Of a stretch of DNA of 64,000 nucleotides, positions 14,131 through 23,586 are shown piece by piece. The notes beneath the pieces are model-generated. The model saw only the letters and a list, made by a program, of their open reading frames with translations. It did no database searches and was not told where the DNA came from. This DNA is from a virus, in the IMG/VR virus record IMGVR_UViG_3300020187_000022, positions 1 through 64,000 of that record; one strand, 5' to 3'. The translations under genes were made by a program, and so were the position numbers. Position 1 is the stretch's first letter. Every line of letters starts with the position of its first letter.

Positions 14131-15291
14131 ATGAATAACATACAAGACTTAGTTGCTAAAACAACTAAAGAATTAATTTTGACAGAGCCTTTTTATGGGC
14201 TCTTTTTAATTGGTATCAATAAGAAGTTTACTGATCAAATTCCTACAGCAGGAGTTAGTAAAAATGGTATTGGTATGCAGTTGACTATAAACCCTGAGTT
14301 TTATACAAACTTAAATGATTTACACCGGCTTGGTTTAATTAAACATGAATTGTTACATATAGCTTTTGGTCATCTGTTGATGAGAGATCTATATAGTAAT
14401 CATAAACTGTTTAACATAGCAGCTGATTTAGAAATCAATCAATACATAGACAGCAGTAAATTACCTGAAGGCGGTTTATTATTATCTAGCTTTCCAGAAT
14501 TAAATCTTCCTAAAAAGGCAGGGACAAAAGTTTATTATAATCTTTTAGAACAAGCACAGGAAGACGGAACATCTCCTTCATTAGATAGCCTGATGAATAA
14601 GATGGATGGTGAATCTCAATATTGTCATGGTACATGGGATGAGTTTGATGAATTATCTGAACCGGATAAGAAACTTTTGGAAAAGCAAGTTGAGCACCAG
14701 TTGAAAGATGCTGCTGAAACTACAGTTAAAAGACAGGGTAATATACCAGGTGAGTTTAAGGACATAATAGAAAGATTGTTTCATGTAGAGCCAGCTAAAT
14801 TTGATTGGAAAAGTTATTTAAAAAGATTTGTTGGTAATTCTAGTGTAGTATATACTAAAAAGCTGAGACGTAAATACAATAAGCGTTATGCTGCTAACCC
14901 AGGTCTTAAGATTAAATTTAAGAATCATATTCTTGTTGGTGTTGACACTAGTGGATCTGTAAATAATGAAGAGCTAAAAGAATTTTTTAGTGAGCTTGCA
15001 CATATGAGCAAGACGGGTCATAAAATTACTGTTGCACAATGTGATACTAGTTTAAGAACAGTAGAAGAATTCAATCCAAAGAAAGATTGGGAAATACACG
15101 GTCGTGGTGGGACATCATTCCAACCAGTTATTGATCATTATAATGAAAAAGGGTCATACACGGCACTTATATACCTAACAGATGGTGAAGCTTATGCACC
15201 AGATAACTGTCCTAAAAACACATTGTGGTGTTTAAGTAGTATATCTGAAATAAATAATGAGTTACCAGGACTAGTAATAAAATTAAATTAA
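14131..15291 (+). CDS. VWA-like/metallopeptidase-like protein (DUF2201 type), 386 aa
   Basis: Residues 60-85 carry KHELLHIAFGHLL with a zincin motif HELLH at 72-76. The C-terminal third is a von Willebrand A-like domain with MIDAS residues DTSGS at 272-276 and a later IYLTDGEA strand. This two-part layout matches DUF2201-type proteins, which are encoded next to MoxR-type ATPases, exactly as here (6-nt gap). Such pairs act as chaperones that insert metals or remodel complexes. What it matures in the phage is not shown; the virion zincins, RNR or DNA proteins could be clients. Confidence 0.75.
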   Translation: MNNIQDLVAKTTKELILTEPFYGLFLIGINKKFTDQIPTAGVSKNGIGMQLTINPEFYTNLNDLHRLGLIKHELLHIAFGHLLMRDLYSNHKLFNIAADLEINQYIDSSKLPEGGLLLSSFPELNLPKKAGTKVYYNLLEQAQEDGTSPSLDSLMNKMDGESQYCHGTWDEFDELSEPDKKLLEKQVEHQLKDAAETTVKRQGNIPGEFKDIIERLFHVEPAKFDWKSYLKRFVGNSSVVYTKKLRRKYNKRYAANPGLKIKFKNHILVGVDTSGSVNNEELKEFFSELAHMSKTGHKITVAQCDTSLRTVEEFNPKKDWEIHGRGGTSFQPVIDHYNEKGSYTALIYLTDGEAYAPDNCPKNTLWCLSSISEINNELPGLVIKLN

Positions 15292-15296
15292 TAAAG

Positions 15297-16565
15297 ATGG
15301 CACAAGTAAATTTAAATGTAACAGAATTAAAAGGGTTTGTAAATCACATAATTACAAACAACAGGTACCTACAGGCTAATGGAAAAAGCCCTGTATCTGT
15401 AGAAGTAGTAGGGGAATCAGGTATTGGAAAGACTTCAACAATTGTAGAATTAGCTGAAGAAAACAAATTAAAATTTGTAAAACTAAACTTAGCTCAGATA
15501 GAAGAGCTTGGTGATTTAGTAGGATTTCCCGTCCGTCAGTTTCAGATGTATAAAGAAAAGACTGTAACGCCTAAAAAGTTAGATGATTTAACTTATACAG
15601 CAGCACAAAGATCTGCCGCCGCAGCTGATTTAGCTAAAATGACACCCGTTACTAAAAAAGTAGGTATGTGGGTTGATGAGTTAGCAGTGCAAGAGTATCT
15701 TAAGAATGGATACAAGATGACCGGTAAAAATAGAATGTCTTACTGTGCTCCTGAATGGATTGCAGATGCAAAGGCCGGTGGTATCTTATTACTGGATGAC
15801 TGGAACCGTGCAGATACAAGATTTATTCAAGCAGTTATGGAATTGATTGATAGACAATCTTATATATCGTGGACATTACCAAAAGATTGGCACATAATGT
15901 TAACAGCAAACCCTGATAACGGTGACTATATGGTTAACTCTGTGGATTCAGCACAGAAAACTAGATACGTGACCGCAAACCTCAAGTTTGATGTTGATGT
16001 GTGGGCACAATGGGCAGAAGGTGCAGGAATTGATACTAGATGTATTAACTTTCTGTTACTTCACCCTGAACTAGTAACACAAGAAACTAATGCAAGATCT
16101 ATTACAACGTTTTTTAACTCTATCTCTAGTTTTGATAGCTTTGAAAATAACTTATCACTAATCCAAATGATTGGTGAGGGTTCTGTAGGAGATGCGTTTG
16201 CTTCTATGTTTACTACATTTATTAATAACAAACTGGATAAACTAGTTACTCCAAAGGATTTGTTGACTCATGAAAATGAATCATATATCTTAGGAGAGCT
16301 GAGAAGTTGTATTGGTGATGATGATTCATATCGTGCAGATATTGCATCAACGCTAGCAACACGTTTAGCTAACTTTTCTGTTGTTTACTCTAAGGAGAAG
16401 ACAGTTAATCAAAAAATTACTGATAGGTTGATAAGTTTATGTACAAAAGATTATTTTACTAATGATCTTAAGTATTTAATTGTACGTACAATCTTTAATG
16501 GTAATAAGCAAAAGTTTAACAAGATGATGATGAATCCAGAGATCATTAAAATGACAATGAAATAA
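15297..16565 (+). CDS. MoxR-type AAA+ ATPase, 422 aa
   Basis: Walker A is GESGIGKT (39-46); Walker B lies in GGILLLDDWNRAD around residues 160-175; a sensor region follows with MLTANPDNGDY. These are the features of MoxR/RavA-type AAA+ ATPases, which remodel proteins together with a VWA partner. The upstream VWA-like/metallopeptidase-like gene supplies that partner. The C-terminal 150 residues are helical and may contact the partner. The sequence shows a protein chaperone; an alternative as packaging or helicase ATPase does not fit the VWA neighbour. Confidence 0.8.
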   Translation: MAQVNLNVTELKGFVNHIITNNRYLQANGKSPVSVEVVGESGIGKTSTIVELAEENKLKFVKLNLAQIEELGDLVGFPVRQFQMYKEKTVTPKKLDDLTYTAAQRSAAAADLAKMTPVTKKVGMWVDELAVQEYLKNGYKMTGKNRMSYCAPEWIADAKAGGILLLDDWNRADTRFIQAVMELIDRQSYISWTLPKDWHIMLTANPDNGDYMVNSVDSAQKTRYVTANLKFDVDVWAQWAEGAGIDTRCINFLLLHPELVTQETNARSITTFFNSISSFDSFENNLSLIQMIGEGSVGDAFASMFTTFINNKLDKLVTPKDLLTHENESYILGELRSCIGDDDSYRADIASTLATRLANFSVVYSKEKTVNQKITDRLISLCTKDYFTNDLKYLIVRTIFNGNKQKFNKMMMNPEIIKMTMK

Positions 16566-16566
16566 T

Positions 16567-17616
16567 ATGGCAAATAAATCAGTATATCAAAATTATGATA
16601 CTGATGCATTAAACCACTTTGATTTAGCAGCAGCTCCTTTGTATGGAGTTGTTGCTGGATCTATTGTGGAAGATGTATTAGTTACTCAAGACAAAACAAC
16701 ATATGAAAATATAGAGCGCATATTAAGTGTTCCTAATGAATCAGATATTACATTTAAAACCAAGAAGAAAGCTTTTATATTACCTAAGTGTAGTGTATCT
16801 CAAGATAGATTAAAAGCAGCTCTTAAAGAACACGGTATAACTGTAACTAATGATTATGAAAAAGCAGATTTAATAATTGGTCATGAAGATATATCTTATA
16901 ATTATCAAAACGGAGAAAATATACTAACTAGTATAATGCTTTGCAAGCTTTGGAATTATGAAACAACAAACGGTTCTGGCTTAGCTAATAGTAATACACA
17001 TATAGGCACACTATTATCTCATCATAAGAATGCAGTAGTAGTTACACAAAAAATTACTGATGTAATAAGATACTATGATTTAGATATAGAAACTAACCTT
17101 TATGATTCTTGGATGATAACAGGTATGGCTATAAATTTAGCATATAGAATTCATTCTGGTTTAGCTGGAGTAATAGATCCTGAAACCGTATTGCATAGTT
17201 CTGCAAACAAAATGGTAATGGATGAGTCTTTACTAAAAGATCTTAAGACACAATTAAATGCATATGGTGATGATAAAGCTTTGGCTCTTAAAATTATACC
17301 TACAATAGATTATACAAAAAACTATCACTTATTGTGGCAGTTTGCTCAAGATTGTAGTATGATAACTTATGCTGATAACAAGGATAAAGATTTAAAGTAT
17401 TGGATTAAAATTTCCAGGTTTAATTTGTTTGAAAGAAAGAGTGCACAAGGAATGATACTTTGGTTAGAAGAGAATAAAAAACTTTGTAATACAACTTTTA
17501 GATATTTAGAGCCCATAGTAAGAAAGGAAATAAGTATTAATAATAGAGATCTTTATACATTTAAGGTTGCTGTTAAAAAAGAGTATCAAAAATATTTAAC
17601 AAAAGAAAAAATATGA
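16567..17616 (+). CDS. Conserved hypothetical protein, first of two paralogues, 349 aa
   Basis: A large soluble protein I do not recognise. It shares a layout with the next gene: a strand ending in an IL/RYPK-type stretch, then K/R-rich helix, then a KADLII-type strand (residues about 75-105 here), and later a LALKIIP-type helix followed by an aromatic-rich segment and a basic helix. It follows the MoxR-type ATPase directly and overlaps the paralogue by 4 nt. Fold resembles alternating alpha/beta (Rossmann-like) in its middle, but no nucleotide loop is visible. Confidence 0.55.
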   Translation: MANKSVYQNYDTDALNHFDLAAAPLYGVVAGSIVEDVLVTQDKTTYENIERILSVPNESDITFKTKKKAFILPKCSVSQDRLKAALKEHGITVTNDYEKADLIIGHEDISYNYQNGENILTSIMLCKLWNYETTNGSGLANSNTHIGTLLSHHKNAVVVTQKITDVIRYYDLDIETNLYDSWMITGMAINLAYRIHSGLAGVIDPETVLHSSANKMVMDESLLKDLKTQLNAYGDDKALALKIIPTIDYTKNYHLLWQFAQDCSMITYADNKDKDLKYWIKISRFNLFERKSAQGMILWLEENKKLCNTTFRYLEPIVRKEISINNRDLYTFKVAVKKEYQKYLTKEKI

Positions 17617-18782
17617 AATCAAAATATACAATATCAATAGATGTTAATCCTGAAGAAATTAATGGACACGTTCCAGAATATAGAGTAACTGGGAATAGGA
17701 TCAGTTGTAATGATACTGATTCAAAATGGTTATCTTCTACAGACAATTGGAATATAACAAATAAGGATTTGATTGGTTTAGGATTTAAGAATTTTAGTTT
17801 AGATACTGAAGATAACATTGATTTACAGGATAAGAAACTATATAGATATCCTAAGTTAGATCTACCCAGACAAAAGGTAGATTTACTTAAAGATAAATTT
17901 AATTGTAAAGTTATACGTGATCGTAAGAAAGCAGATATACATGTAATATCTTTTAAGTTTTTAGATGATCTTATAACAACAGATTGGGGAAGTAGTATAG
18001 ATTTTTCTTCAGCATTTCAACTGTTTAAATTTATGAAAACAGAAAATCTAATAACTCCTTGTGGTTTAGATAAAGTAAAAGAAATTGTTTCTGAGATACC
18101 CCATGACTCTAAGATTGTTTTACAGATTCGCTACTATAATAGAAGAAATGATCAAAAATCTGATGACATACATACCCTAATAAGGGATTATACTGATTCT
18201 ATAAACACAAAAAATCAGTATAATAGAGATTATGTAGTAAAAACACCTGCGGTTCCTATTTATAATAGTATTTTAAATTGTCAAGCTCAAATTGTTACAG
18301 ATATTGATATTTGTAATATAATTGATCAGGACCTAGCAGTGTTAGATACAAGTCAATATAAGACTATTCACTCTATGATTATTAGTAATGACATAGATAA
18401 TAGAAGTTTAGCTTTAGAAATGTTATCTAATTGCAATATTAATAAATCCTTTGATGTAGTATCTAGTTTATACTATTGGAATTGGGACTGGTTAAAATCC
18501 ACTAACAATTGGAATACTGTTAACGTAAAGGCATTTAGAAAAAGAATGAAGTCATATGAAGGTGGTCGTTGTACTACATCAATATATTCATTTAATAATT
18601 ACATTCAGAAGCTTATAGATGATAATAAACTTACGCAATATGCAGTAGATGAAACTAGAAAAAAGTTACATTCTACATTATTAGATAGTTTAATTGGTAA
18701 AGGCTCTGATGTTTTTAAAGTAGACCTTGACTCTTTACACCTTTCAGAAAATTTAAATAACAAAATTTTAATAAATGATTAG
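17613..18782 (+). CDS. Conserved hypothetical protein, second paralogue, 389 aa
   Basis: Similar in order to its neighbour: YPKLDLPRQKVDLL, then CKVIRDRKKADIHVI, and later RSLALEMLSNCNI followed by aromatic residues (YYWNWDWLK). It begins in an ATGA overlap and ends overlapping the nuclease gene by 8 nt. The N-terminal 70 residues are an extension absent from the first copy. Duplicate genes in tandem suggest a heterodimer or divided roles. No catalytic motif recognised. Confidence 0.55.
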   Translation: MKSKYTISIDVNPEEINGHVPEYRVTGNRISCNDTDSKWLSSTDNWNITNKDLIGLGFKNFSLDTEDNIDLQDKKLYRYPKLDLPRQKVDLLKDKFNCKVIRDRKKADIHVISFKFLDDLITTDWGSSIDFSSAFQLFKFMKTENLITPCGLDKVKEIVSEIPHDSKIVLQIRYYNRRNDQKSDDIHTLIRDYTDSINTKNQYNRDYVVKTPAVPIYNSILNCQAQIVTDIDICNIIDQDLAVLDTSQYKTIHSMIISNDIDNRSLALEMLSNCNINKSFDVVSSLYYWNWDWLKSTNNWNTVNVKAFRKRMKSYEGGRCTTSIYSFNNYIQKLIDDNKLTQYAVDETRKKLHSTLLDSLIGKGSDVFKVDLDSLHLSENLNNKILIND

Positions 18783-19764
18783 AAATAAAGAAAAGGAAGA
18801 TCTGTTTTATGCAAAGAAAGATTTTTGCTTTAGCTATTCTTCCTTAAACAAATTATTGTTTTCACCATCCTTATTTTATAAGGAATATATATTATTTGAC
18901 CGTGAGGTTAGAACAGATAAGCATTTAGTAGAAGGTAAACTTGTACATTGTTTATTGTTTGAACCTGAAAACGTTAAGGAGAAGTTTAGTATAACACCAG
19001 GTAAAGCACCTTCTGATAGTGTAAGAAAAGTACTAAAAGACATGTCTTTACATACTGATGCAAAAAAGTTATTTGATGTTCCATCTGAAATAGTATTGAG
19101 TTCACTTAAAGAAATGAATTTGTATCAGTCTCTTAAGACAGATGAGCAGCGCATTGTTAAGATTATAAAAGATGAGTTTGAACCTTACTGGGAATTCTTA
19201 TCTAATACTAATGTAGATGTTATTGATCAAGATACTTTAACAAAGTGTGAAGAGAAGGTAGAAGCTATCAGAGAAAACAAGGATGTTCTTGCTTTATTTG
19301 AGCAGCAGCAAAGTGATTTTGAATTAGATCCTATAGAAACACATGCAGAGAAGTACTTAAAGTCTGAGTTAAAAGATAAGGACTTTGGCCTGCATGGTTA
19401 TATAGATTTCTATAAGATAGATCATGAAAAGTTTGAGGTAACAATTTGTGACCTTAAAACAACAAGCAAAACAATCTCTGACTTTAAAGACACTGTGGAC
19501 TTTTATAATTACTGGTTGCAAGCTGCTATTTATATGAAGTTAGTTTATGACACACTAGGTGAAAATGCTGAGAAATATACAATAACGTTTAAATTTGTAG
19601 TAATTGATACATACAAACAAGTGTATGTATTTGATGTAACTCAGGAGACTATGGATGCATGGGTATCTGGTTTAGAAGGTGTTATAAAAGTAGGTGCTCA
19701 TCATTATGATAAAAGAAATTATCAATTACCTTATGATTTCTTGACAGGAAACATTAAATTGTAG
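18775..19764 (+). CDS. PD-(D/E)XK exonuclease, RecB/RecE/Cas4-like, 329 aa
   Basis: The C-terminal half holds the nuclease signature: GYIDFY, then TICDLKTTSK with D-x-K, then a QxxxY-type WLQAAIYMK helix. The N-terminal half has YSSLNKLLFSPSLFYKEYIL, typical of phage RecE/Cas4-like proteins in which the initial aromatic/Ser stretch binds DNA. Such enzymes resect double-strand ends to single strands for annealing. With the Sak4-like ATPase, SSB candidate and resolvase it completes a recombination pathway. Confidence 0.8.
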   Translation: MIRNKEKEDLFYAKKDFCFSYSSLNKLLFSPSLFYKEYILFDREVRTDKHLVEGKLVHCLLFEPENVKEKFSITPGKAPSDSVRKVLKDMSLHTDAKKLFDVPSEIVLSSLKEMNLYQSLKTDEQRIVKIIKDEFEPYWEFLSNTNVDVIDQDTLTKCEEKVEAIRENKDVLALFEQQQSDFELDPIETHAEKYLKSELKDKDFGLHGYIDFYKIDHEKFEVTICDLKTTSKTISDFKDTVDFYNYWLQAAIYMKLVYDTLGENAEKYTITFKFVVIDTYKQVYVFDVTQETMDAWVSGLEGVIKVGAHHYDKRNYQLPYDFLTGNIKL

Positions 19765-19765
19765 T

Positions 19766-20344
19766 ATGAGTGATGTATATACAGATTATTTTCAGAAGAG
19801 TAAAGTGTTTCTTTATCCTCTGTTGAAATTAAAAAAAGGTATTAAATATGTTCCTATACAAACTTATGTTTGTTGGGAGCATGTTTATACTTCTGGAGAA
19901 TACAAATTACTATGTGAATACCATGCTAAATCAGGAAAAGGATTTAAAGAATTTTGTGATAGATATTTAACGTGTCATATATTCTTTGAAAAACACTTAG
20001 ATATTGGAGAAAACAAACATATTTTTATATTCAATTTATCTCCTCATAAAAATGATTTTGTTAGGTTTTTAAATGGTAAATATTCTCAATTTAGTCTTGA
20101 CAGTAAATTAACAATATTAGATTTTTTTAATTCATCAGGTAAGATGTTAAACTATGTACAATCTTTCTTATCTCCAGATAGTGCACATGAAGATTATGCT
20201 GTTGCATTTGGTGTAGATAAAGAATTAATTGAAGAAATCTATGAAGTGTGTAGCTTACCAGATATGGAAAAAGAAACATTTCATAAAGATAATGAAATAT
20301 TAAATTGTCTATTAACAAAGAACTCCATATATTTGGAAAAATAA
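19766..20344 (+). CDS. Hypothetical protein, 192 aa
   Basis: Unrecognised. Rich in Phe, Tyr and Lys, with several Cys scattered in the first half (residues about 37, 50, 64 and 70). It has no signal peptide. The second half appears helical and acidic. It follows the nuclease gene after 1 nt and may be a partner. A tight cluster of metal-binding Cys is not obvious. Confidence 0.5.
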   Translation: MSDVYTDYFQKSKVFLYPLLKLKKGIKYVPIQTYVCWEHVYTSGEYKLLCEYHAKSGKGFKEFCDRYLTCHIFFEKHLDIGENKHIFIFNLSPHKNDFVRFLNGKYSQFSLDSKLTILDFFNSSGKMLNYVQSFLSPDSAHEDYAVAFGVDKELIEEIYEVCSLPDMEKETFHKDNEILNCLLTKNSIYLEK

Positions 20345-20354
20345 AAAAACAATT

Positions 20355-20774
20355 ATGTCACAAACTATTGGACAAAATATGATGTTAGTAAATTCTAGTT
20401 TTAGAAATGCTAAATCATTTACATTAATTCCTGTGAGCAACGACTCACCATACGTAGAAGCTATGTTTGACCCAACGTCAAGTATTTTAGCTGTAATTAG
20501 TAAGGTTATGAAACAATCTTACCATATGGTTCCTAAATTAGATGATGAAGGGCAACCTATAAGATTAAAAAATCCTAATCAACAAACTGGTAAAACAGTT
20601 AAAGAAGAAAGAAGATTGGTTGACACCTTTTCTGAGTTTTATTTATCTGACAGACAAGATATTGAAACATTTATTCACATGTTTGCAGTTAATGCTGCTA
20701 GTTTTGACTTAGAGGAATTTTTTGTAGACTTACAAGAAACAAAAGTATCTAAACTTATATTACCTGGGCAATAG
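20355..20774 (+). CDS. Hypothetical protein, 139 aa
   Basis: A soluble protein with a beta-rich first half (SFTLIPVSNDSPYVEAMF) and a helical, acidic second half. I cannot name it. A terminator-like hairpin lies 37 nt after its stop, so it is the last gene of this transcriptional segment if the hairpin works. It lies between nuclease and polymerase genes, suggesting an accessory role in replication. Confidence 0.5.
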   Translation: MSQTIGQNMMLVNSSFRNAKSFTLIPVSNDSPYVEAMFDPTSSILAVISKVMKQSYHMVPKLDDEGQPIRLKNPNQQTGKTVKEERRLVDTFSEFYLSDRQDIETFIHMFAVNAASFDLEEFFVDLQETKVSKLILPGQ

Positions 20775-20810
20775 TTTTGAGAGAATAACACCTTATTGCC
20801 AATAAAAAGA

Positions 20811-20836
20811 AAACCTCATTGACGTGGGGTTTTTTT
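20811..20836 (+). terminator. Intrinsic terminator-like hairpin
   Basis: AAACCTCA (20811-20818) pairs with TGGGGTTT (20825-20832) with one G-T pair, loop TTGACG, followed by T residues to 20836. The next start codon is at 20858, only 22 nt away, which leaves no obvious promoter in between. Confidence 0.75.
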
Positions 20837-20857
20837 GGCTAAAAAAACTAGAAAAAC

Positions 20858-21190
20858 ATGGTAAAATTAAGTGATTCAGAAATAATGGATATAAATATCC
20901 TATTTGCTATGACCAAATGCATGGGTGAACTTGCACACGGGTTACAGTATATACATACGCAACAAGTCAAACAAAAAATAAAACATGTTATTAGAACAGT
21001 TGACTTATATGAAAAGGAAATAGATAAGAAGTTAGAGCGTCAAGGATCTCAAGAAGCAGTAGAAAGCATCTATGATAGTATTATGGATTTAATATTGGAA
21101 GCTAAAGTAGTAGCACTTAAAAATTACAAAGATGGAAACACTATTACAAATGAGGGAGAGAATAATGGCCATAGCTCTGAAAAAACATAA
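20858..21190 (+). CDS. Hypothetical helical protein, 110 aa
   Basis: An all-helical charged protein with a likely coiled-coil region at about residues 35-75. The C-terminal 20 residues look disordered. It starts right after a terminator-like hairpin and overlaps the next micro-gene by 26 nt. A DNA-polymerase accessory or structural role is possible; nothing decisive is visible. Confidence 0.55.
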   Translation: MVKLSDSEIMDINILFAMTKCMGELAHGLQYIHTQQVKQKIKHVIRTVDLYEKEIDKKLERQGSQEAVESIYDSIMDLILEAKVVALKNYKDGNTITNEGENNGHSSEKT

Positions 21191-21284
21191 GACTATAAGA
21201 GGCGCTGCAAAAGCTTTAGGTATTAACGAAAGAACACTACACACATTTAAAGACAAGATCAATTATAAAAAGCACAAAGAATGA
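21165..21284 (+). CDS. Fis-type helix-turn-helix micro-protein, 39 aa
   Basis: The frame opens at ATG 21165 and is almost nothing but a Fis/NtrC-type helix-turn-helix: TIRGAAKALGINERTLHTF. This resembles the GN.t.AA..LGi.R.tLy pattern of response-regulator tails. It would bind DNA, probably as a dimer, although it lacks the dimer helices of full Fis. The stop shares ATGA with the DNA polymerase start, so translation of the two may be coupled. Confidence 0.6.
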   Translation: MAIALKKHKTIRGAAKALGINERTLHTFKDKINYKKHKE

Positions 21285-23272
21285 GACATTGGGTAATGGA
21301 TTATGAGACTTTAGCTAATTGTTTTACCGGTGTATTTGAACATTATAAAACTCAGGAAACTGAGATCTTTGTAATTCATGACCTGCAAAATGATTTAGTT
21401 AGTTTTATAAGTTTTCTTGAAGAAAACATAAATAATAAAGAGTGGCATATATCTTACAATGGATTAGCATTTGATGCACAGGTTACTCACTATATATTAG
21501 ATAATTACTATTTATGGAAAAACCTTGGTGGCTGTGAAGTAGCTGAGATAATTTATAAGTATGCACAACGTTGTATTCAAAAATCAAATAATAGAGAGTT
21601 TAGTGACTATCCACAGTGGAAAATGAGAATGGGTCAAATAGACATATTTAAAATGCACCACTGGGATAATATGGCTAAACGCTCTAGCTTGAAATGGATT
21701 CAGTATAGTATGGATTGGCAAAACATTATTGATATGCCTATTCATCACGAAACTTTAATTCATACACAGGCAGAGATTGATACAATATTAAAGTATTGTG
21801 TTAATGATGTTAAGTCAACTAAAGAAATATATAATAGATCTCATTCTCAAGTTAAGTTAAGAAAAGAACTTACTAAAGAGTATGGTATTAACTTGTATAG
21901 CGCATCTGAACCTCGTATAAGCAAAGAGATATTTGGCTATTTTCTTACAAAGAAGCTTAATATCCAAAAACGAGACCTTAAACAGATGAGGACTTACAGA
22001 AACACAATTAAAGTATCTGATATCATATTACCATACATCTCTTTCACATCTCCAGAGTTTAAAGTATTACTTGATAGGTTTAAATCTTTGGAAGTTGATG
22101 CTTTAAACTTAAAAGGTAGTTTTAAATATGCATTGGATTACAAAGATGTTAAGACTCATTTTGGTTTAGGTGGTGTTCATGGTGCCGCTAGCAAAGGTGT
22201 TTATGAGCCTGATGATGATATGATGATTATGTCTTCAGATGTAACTAGTTTTTATCCTAATCTTGCAATTAAGAACCAGTGGTCACCAGGACATTTTCCA
22301 AAGAAAGAATTCTGTGATCAATATGAATGGTTTTTTGAAGAGCGTAAGAAGATACCTAAGAGCAATCCAATGAACTATGTATATAAGATTATACTTAATT
22401 CTACTTTTGGTCTTAGCAATGATGAAAAGAGCTTCTTCTATGATCCTGAGTTGTGTATGAGAATTACAATTAACGGTCAACTATCCTTAATGATGCTTTA
22501 TGAGCAGATTATGGAAAGAATTCCGGGTGCTATTGCTTTGTTACAAAACACAGATGGTGTAGAAACAATTATACCTAAAGCGTTTTATAATGAGTATATG
22601 ACTATTTGTGAGGAATGGGAAGATAAAACTAATCTTAACTTAGAACATGATCAATATCAGAAATTAATTTTAGGTGATGTAAATAATTACATTGGTATAA
22701 ATGATTGGATTAATGTTGACATTACTAAGTGGAGAGAAGTTAAAGAGAATCAGCCTCACTATCTATTTAAGGTAGAGAATGATAAGTTTAGCTTTGCTCC
22801 TGTTAAGTTAAAAGGACGTTTTGATTTTCATAACCTACAGCTTCATAAAAACAAATCTAAATTAGTTATACCAAAAGCAATTTATCATTATTTTGTACAT
22901 AATACTCTTCCTGAAGAATATTTAGAAACAAACAAAAACATACTTGATTATTGTATTGGTGGTAAATCTAAAGGAGATTGGAAACAAGTAGCTAGGAAAA
23001 TTAAAGATGGTGTTTATCATGAAGAAGATTTACAAAAAATTAATAGGTATTATATATCTAAAAATGGTGTAAAGATTGTAAAGGTTAACAAAACTGATCA
23101 AAGAGAAATACAATTAGAGGCTGGACGGTGGCTACAAGAAGTATTTAATGATATCAAAATTCAACCAAAATGGGAAAATTATGATATTGATAAAAAATAT
23201 TACTTAGAAGCAATAGAGCAAGAAATCAATGGTATAATAGATGTATCATCAAATCAATTAAAATTATTTTAA
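21281..23272 (+). CDS. Family B DNA polymerase, 663 aa
   Basis: Replicates the phage genome, with proofreading. Exonuclease motifs: DYE (D7, E9), YNGLAFDAQ and YCVNDVKSTKEIY. Polymerase motifs: A SDVTSFYP with D320, B KIILNSTFG with K369 and N373, C NTDGVE with D425 where the usual YxDTD has Asn (N423) in place of the first Asp. Motifs A and B lie only about 49 residues apart, shorter than in cellular family B enzymes. The C-terminal 200 residues should form the thumb. It begins in overlap with the Fis-like micro-gene. The crAss-like group is known to use either PolA or PolB. Confidence 0.88.
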   Translation: MRHWVMDYETLANCFTGVFEHYKTQETEIFVIHDLQNDLVSFISFLEENINNKEWHISYNGLAFDAQVTHYILDNYYLWKNLGGCEVAEIIYKYAQRCIQKSNNREFSDYPQWKMRMGQIDIFKMHHWDNMAKRSSLKWIQYSMDWQNIIDMPIHHETLIHTQAEIDTILKYCVNDVKSTKEIYNRSHSQVKLRKELTKEYGINLYSASEPRISKEIFGYFLTKKLNIQKRDLKQMRTYRNTIKVSDIILPYISFTSPEFKVLLDRFKSLEVDALNLKGSFKYALDYKDVKTHFGLGGVHGAASKGVYEPDDDMMIMSSDVTSFYPNLAIKNQWSPGHFPKKEFCDQYEWFFEERKKIPKSNPMNYVYKIILNSTFGLSNDEKSFFYDPELCMRITINGQLSLMMLYEQIMERIPGAIALLQNTDGVETIIPKAFYNEYMTICEEWEDKTNLNLEHDQYQKLILGDVNNYIGINDWINVDITKWREVKENQPHYLFKVENDKFSFAPVKLKGRFDFHNLQLHKNKSKLVIPKAIYHYFVHNTLPEEYLETNKNILDYCIGGKSKGDWKQVARKIKDGVYHEEDLQKINRYYISKNGVKIVKVNKTDQREIQLEAGRWLQEVFNDIKIQPKWENYDIDKKYYLEAIEQEINGIIDVSSNQLKLF

Positions 23273-23274
23273 AT

Positions 23275-23586
23275 ATGGATTATTTTGAATTAGAATGTGC
23301 AGTTGAAGAATGGGCACATGACAAAGGTATAATGTCTAAAGCTAGCCCTATGGCGCAAGCTTTGAAGACTTTAGAAGAATGTACAGAACTCTTAACTGCT
23401 ATCAATAATGGAGATAGAGATGAGATAGAAGATGCTATAGGTGATATAGTTGTAACATTAATCATCCAAGCTAAAATGCAAAACGTTTCATTAGAAAGAT
23501 GCTTAGAAAGCGCTTATAATGTTATTAGTAAACGCACAGGTAAAATGATCAACGGGCAATTTGTTAAAAATGATAACAATAGTTGA
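23275..23586 (+). CDS. MazG-like nucleotide pyrophosphohydrolase, 103 aa
   Basis: Has the MazG-type all-alpha signature: KTLEECTELLTAI for the ExxE pair, then RDEIEDAIGDIVVTL for the ExxD helix. These residues bind Mg and hydrolyse NTPs or dNTPs to monophosphates. It is one domain long, like many phage MazG-type proteins, which may trim the nucleotide pool or lower ppGpp. It sits two bases after the polymerase and overlaps the next gene by 17 nt. Confidence 0.8.
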   Translation: MDYFELECAVEEWAHDKGIMSKASPMAQALKTLEECTELLTAINNGDRDEIEDAIGDIVVTLIIQAKMQNVSLERCLESAYNVISKRTGKMINGQFVKNDNNS

